NCBI GenBank assembly: GCA_965112735.1
Contig: OZ218950.1
Location: 3,720,001 to 3,784,000, forward strand
Reading direction: 5' to 3'
Source of the DNA: Phaeosaccion multiseriatum
Lineage: Eukaryota; Ochrophyta, other classes
Length of the DNA stretch: 64,000 nt
How positions within the stretch are numbered: the first letter of the stretch is position 1; every line of letters starts with the position of its first letter. This document shows, one piece after another, positions 46,872-64,000 of the stretch. Under the pieces are notes generated by a model, which saw nothing but the letters and a program-made list of their open reading frames with translations, was not told the origin of the DNA and did no database searches. The position numbers and the translations under genes are program-made.

Positions 46872-47631
46872 CTCAGACGATGACATGGAGACGCGAAGAG
46901 TGTACATCACTCCGCTCCGAGTGGTAAGACCGAGTGGCCCTGGCCTGCCTTCCTACGAGTGCGCGCATGTGTCCCCTCTGTACGAGTCTTCGGCCGGCGG
47001 AGGCGGACTTTTCTCGCTCTCCCATCGTACCGCAACAAGCACACACACAAACTGACGCAAGATACCTTATTTCTTTTTTCTGCCTCGCTTTTCCTCGGCC
47101 CTCCATCTTCCTTGTCCCTCTCTTGCGAAGGTGCGCACTCCCCCTTGCCCGGACGCGTCCAACCGCATTCTGCGCCTCTATCGCCAGTACCAAGACCGCT
47201 TCGTGCGAGTGCGATTCGCCGGGGAAGCGCTGGGCTTCGTACCCATGGAGGCCAAGAGGAGCATGGAGACGGCCTTTATGCGCCGCATCCGCAACGAACT
47301 GGTGGACGGCATCACGATTGGGGGTCGCACCTTCAAGCTATTGGGCTGGGCTAATTCCCAGCTTACGGAGGGAGACGGAAGCAGGTTATCACTGACTTTG
47401 TACTCCACATCCTCCCCCTCCTTCGCATATGCGTCACGCAGCCTTCGCTCAAGACTCATTCTCACTCATGGAACTGCCGCCATCTCCCACTCTTCCGCCT
47501 CACCAGTTGGTTCTTCTGTGACGAGCCGGAGGGAGACATCGAGCCGCCATCTGTGGACGAAATCAGAGAGAAGGTGGGCAACCTCAGGGCCATTAAGCGA
47601 GTCAGCAAGTTCGCGGCGAGGCTCGGGTGAG

Positions 47632-47667
<36 letters not shown>

Positions 47668-50600
47668 TGTGCGAGTGGTGGGAAGGCCGGTGGACCCCAC
47701 GGTGACGGTATGTCGGAGGGAGGCGGGTGTTCTCATTGGCGATGCCCTCTTGATTGCGCCGTGGCGTCGTGCTCACTAAGCCAGCATTGCATTCATTGCA
47801 TTGTATTGCATTCATTTCGCTCTCCATCTCTATTCGACTCTCTCGGCCTTGCTTCACAGGCAAGCCTTCTCCACCTCCTCGAGTGCGAAACAACTCAACC
47901 TAGGAGATATCCAAAGGTGCGCAACCAAACGGACGACTTAGGCCCAATTCGGTTCAAATGACTGTTCATTTGGGCCTCAAGTCTCACTCAACCGCGAAAG
48001 CACAGTACGCCAGAAGCAAGAGCCGACAGCCCGTTCGCGCCTCTCGCACTCTTTTCATATCACAACCCGCATACTTGTTTGCATACGCAGGGTCCCCGAT
48101 GTCGACTCCGGCCCCTACTGCTTCACAGATGGCTGTGGCACCATCTCCCCGGCTCTCATGCAAGAAGTCGCCGAGTCGATGGCATGGGCACCCGACGCCC
48201 CTCCCTCCGCCATCCAGATTCGCCTCGGAGGGTGCAAGGGCGTGCTGTGTACCGACAATCGCATGCCAACAGAGAGCCGCTCCGTCGCTGTCCGACCAAG
48301 CATGGAGAAGTTCGACAGCTGCGACACGACACTTGAGATTGTAGGCCGCTCCAAGTGTTTGCCGTGCTTCCTCAACCGCCAGCTTGTGGCCTTGCTCAGC
48401 GACCTGGGCGTTGCCACTACCACTTTTGAGGCCCTCCACGACGAAGCTGTCCGCCTTCTCAAGGGCATGCTCAGTTCAACCAAGGCAGCGCTCGCCGCCC
48501 TGACCGCGACCGGCTTACATGGCGGGTATGGGGGTCTGCCCGTGGTAACCGACCTCCTAGAGGCCGGAGTGGGCATCGAAGAGGAGCCGCTGCTGCTTAG
48601 CATGCTCGAGGCCTGTCAGCGATTCCTCCTCTCGGCCATCAAAGTCAAGTGCAGAGTGCTCATCCCTCAGGCTGTGGTGGTGATGGGCGTGGTGGATGAG
48701 ACCAACTCCCTCCGAGAGGGCCAGGTGTTTCTGCAGCTCTCTTCCCTCCCCTCTTTTGACGAAGACGATCAGAAGTCCAGCAGCAGCCGTAGTAGCGGCA
48801 GCAGTAGCAGTACAAGGAAGACGCAGGGTGCTGCCCAAGTGAAGCTTGGCAGGGTGGCTGTGGGTCGGAATCCGAGCCTCCACCCCGGGGATGTCCGTGT
48901 GCTGGAGGCCGTGGATGCCCCTTCGCTACGACATTTGCGCAATGTGATTGTGTTCCCCGCGCAGGGAAGCAGGCCGCACCCCTCCGAGATGAGCGGCGGA
49001 GACCTGGACGGTGACCTCTACTTTGCCATTTGGGACCGCAGGATGACTTGTCTCACGCAAGTCGCTCCCATGGATTACACGGTGAGAGCAGGAGAGGAGG
49101 AGAGGAGGAGCGACGTAGTGGGTAGGAAGGAAGTGGGCAGGCACTGGGCAGGCACTCGGCAGGCAGTTGACGGGCGGGTGGTGGGCCGGCCGGAGGATGG
49201 CGGTCATGGGGATGCTTGGTCGTTGATTCGTCTCGTGCACAGCTGAGCCACAGGTCTGACGCACCGTCGCACAATCGCTCTTTTCATTGCTTGCAGGGTG
49301 CCCCGCCTCCACCCGACCACGAGGGCGACATCGGCGGACCGGAACTGGCGAAGTTTCTATGTAAATACATCATCTCCAACAACGTCGGTGAGTGAGTGAG
49401 TGAGTGAGTGAGTGAGTGAGTGAGTGAGTGAGTGAGTGAGTGAGTGAGTGAGTGAGTGAGTGAGTGAGTGAGTGAGTGAGTGAGTGAGAGAGTCAGTTGC
49501 CGCGTCGAGCTGTGCCCTCTCAGGGCGTCGAGTCACAGGCAGGCAAGCGCTTGCTTCGAAGCTCCTCTCGCGAGAAGGACGCACATGTGCTGTGCGCGCA
49601 GCCCTTCTCGACGAGTCACTGCTTCTTGCCGGCGGATGGCTCGCTCCACTCACTCTTCTCCTTCTTGCTCGCTTACCTCCTCTTGTTGTTGTCACCCTCT
49701 CCCTGAGCCGATGATGCCCCATCGACCTGACTGCATCACATCACACCACATCATACATTGGTATTCTTCCACGATACTCATACACATAGCAACTCACAGA
49801 ACCCATCACCATAACTCCTTTGCTACTGTGGTGGTGCACAATCAAAAGGAGTCATTGCCACGCGACACATGGTGTTCGCTGACCTCGAGGAAAAAGGTGT
49901 GTTCCATGACAAGTGCATTGAGTTGGCGAAGCTCCACTCGGACGCCGTGGATTTCGCCAAGTCAGGACAGCCTGCGGTCTTTGATCACAAGAGGTTCGAC
50001 GTGACCGTCTTTCCTGACTGGATGGAGAAGAAGGGGAGGGTGTCTTACCCGTCGACAAAGCCTCTGGGCATTCTCTACCGGAAGTCGAAGGCAGTCGAAG
50101 AAGAATCCGCCAGAAGAGGAGGAGGAGGAGGAGGAGGAGAAGGAGGAGGAGGAGGAGCTGTGGCCCCTTTCCCTGTCTCTGGCGGCGGCTATAGCGCTAG
50201 GCTGTACTACCCAGGGAGTGAGCATTATCTCGTGGAGGCCGTTATTCAGCGAGACGAGTACGAGCGCCGCCTCAGCAAGATCAAAACTGAGTTTGGGGTT
50301 TGGGATGAAGGCGAGCTTTGGAGTGGTCGCGTGAGCAAGTACCGTCTGAAGCGTATCAAGAAGGAGGACAAAAATGGGAATGTGCAGGACAGGCTGCAGC
50401 GGAGGCTGAGCAGACTCGTCAACCTCTATGCAGGGGAGTTCTGGAGGGGTATGGGGAAGGAGGAGGAGGAGGAGGAGGGGGAGGAGGAGGAGGAGGAGGA
50501 GGAGGGGGGGGGGGGGGAGTGAGGCTGATGACCCCTTCGAATGGGCTGATGAGCGGTCAAGCTGGTCGGAGCTGTTCGAGTTCCTCCGTGACGACGGACT

Positions 50601-50970
50601 GAACAAGTGGGCAGAGACGAGGCGAGAGAACGGTGACACAGCAGCGGACTGCAGCCGCCGCAGCAGCCGGCCAGATGGCAGGACAATCCATCCAACCGAG
50701 GCGAAGGAGTACGCCTGGGATGAAGTGCTCAAGAAGGCTTCTGCCTGGTGGCTGGCGTCACACCCCGAGGAAGCCAGGCGGATCTTGGAGGAGAAGGGCA
50801 TCGCAGCAGGGGCGCTTCCCGACGGCCAAGAGGACGGCAGAGGCGGGGGGAGGGATACCAGCGGCAAGGGCAGCGGCGGCACTTGGGCGAGGCGCGGTGC
50901 AGTGAGCAGCTTCTGTTGGGTGCTGAGAGACCTGATGTGCATGATGCACCGCTTTGCGCCAGGGGGTTAA
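45364..50970 (+). CDS. Cellular RNA-dependent RNA polymerase, frame broken at a G-run
   Basis: Seven exons keep phase: 45364-46923, 47131-47384, 47507-47626, 47860-47916, 48091-49081, 49297-49387 and 49849 onward. This is the eukaryotic RdRP family (QDE-1/RDR) that makes double-stranded RNA for RNA silencing. Seen: VRFAGEALGF-like entry, WFFCDEPEGD, VPDVDSGPYCFTDGCGTIS, PALMQEVAE, FLNRQLVALLSDLG, and the catalytic DLDGD at residues 968-972 (within SGGDLDGDLYF), then ELAKLHSDAVDFAKSGQPA. The N-terminal 520 residues include a 20-residue polyAla run. The last exon hits a stop at 50522 just after a GGA repeat and a 14-G run (50504-50517). A second frame then continues to 50970 with conserved-looking sequence (EWADERSSWSELFEFLRDDG, KASAWWLASHPEEARRILEE). 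Either a length error or polymorphism in the G-run, or a C-terminally truncated protein. About 1,248 residues to the first stop, about 1,400 if the frame is kept. Confidence 0.92.
46809..46870 (+). repeat. Coding (GCA)n tract, polyAla
   Basis: About 20 GCA units in the first RdRP exon, read as alanine. It lies in a low-complexity hinge between the N-terminal region and the catalytic part. Confidence 0.9.
47627..47668 (+). repeat. (GTGC)n repeat starting at a splice donor
   Basis: Begins as the donor GTGAGTGCGTGCGTGC of RdRP intron 3 and expands GTGC for about ten units. Confidence 0.85.
49388..49488 (+). repeat. (GTGA)n repeat starting at a splice donor
   Basis: Begins with the GTGAGT donor of RdRP intron 6 and continues as about 25 GTGA units, so every unit recreates a donor-like GTGAGT. 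Confidence 0.95.
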
Positions 50971-51280
50971 CCCCCGCCCGTTAACCTCCTGCATGACCGC
51001 CAACAGACTCCCCCCCATACGATTATAGCTTTAATGAATAGGATTAAATAGCCATTCATTCTATTGTAAAGTCATGTACAAAGGTACTGTACAAAATGTA
51101 CGATGTACAATCTGTGCTTTGCACCGCAACTTGCCCCCCGCAGTCCACTGCGAGTCATGCACGCGCACAACTCAGCCTCCCTCCCTCCTCTCCCTCCTCT
51201 CCCCCCTCTCGTGCATAGCTAGCTGCTACCTCTGTCTCTGTCTCTCTTTCTGTCCTCTCCCTCCTCTCCCAAAGACTCTC
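50971..51280. other. Convergent intergenic region
   Basis: Lies between the RdRP end (+) and the giant gene end (-). It has an A/T-rich part near 51025-51070 with ATTAAA-like sequence (GATTAAATAG) that could serve as a polyadenylation signal, then a CT-rich tract. No gene seen. Confidence 0.55.

Positions 51281-64000
<12,720 letters not shown>

Overview
This is a GC-rich window from a nuclear genome of a microbial eukaryote, not a prokaryote. Genes are dense and cut by many short spliceosomal introns (mostly GT-AG, one GC-AG). Families present include MYST histone acetyltransferase, NF-YC, TBCE, CHMP2/Vps2, cellular RNA-dependent RNA polymerase, sulfatase and a LIG6-type DNA ligase. The mixture suggests a protist, perhaps an alga (the SNM1-ligase fusion is best known from plants), but the sequence alone does not settle the lineage. 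Exon borders were chosen by hand from splice consensus and reading-phase continuity. Family names rest on motif recognition, not searches.

Region 1 (1-12.4 kb) is repeat-rich. It holds a decayed Ty3/gypsy-like retroelement on the minus strand (about 1.2-6.6 kb) whose reverse transcriptase has lost its catalytic part. Next come a short ankyrin-gene fragment, a Gln-rich minus-strand gene whose 3' end seems cut off by that fragment, an intact ankyrin-repeat gene flanked by diverged direct repeats, and a decayed piece that resembles a retrotransposon C-terminal region.

Region 2 (12.5-26.1 kb) has a secreted or membrane-anchored sulfatase (+), a large Ser/Arg/Glu-rich protein (-), tubulin chaperone E (+), a MYST acetyltransferase (-), a foldback/MITE-like element, and NF-YC (-).

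Region 3 (26.3-45.2 kb) has a BAH-ELM2-SANT chromatin protein (-), then a roughly 1,860-residue fusion of an SNM1-type nuclease with an ATP-dependent DNA ligase (-). The ligase gene is divergent from CHMP2/Vps2 (+). An AT-hook/SANT protein (+) follows.

Region 4 (45.3-64 kb) has an RNA-dependent RNA polymerase (+) with a frame break at a 14-G run. Convergent to it is a giant 23-exon minus-strand gene with IQ motifs, a B-box-like zinc finger, coiled coils and EF-hands. That gene continues past the right edge.

Microsatellites sit mainly in introns and look strand-asymmetric: GT/GTGAGT-type repeats follow 5' splice sites, and CT-rich repeats precede 3' splice sites. Chromatin and nucleic-acid functions are frequent here (MYST, NF-YC, BAH-ELM2-SANT, AT-hook/SANT, SNM1-ligase, RdRP), but mixed strands argue for independent genes rather than an operon.
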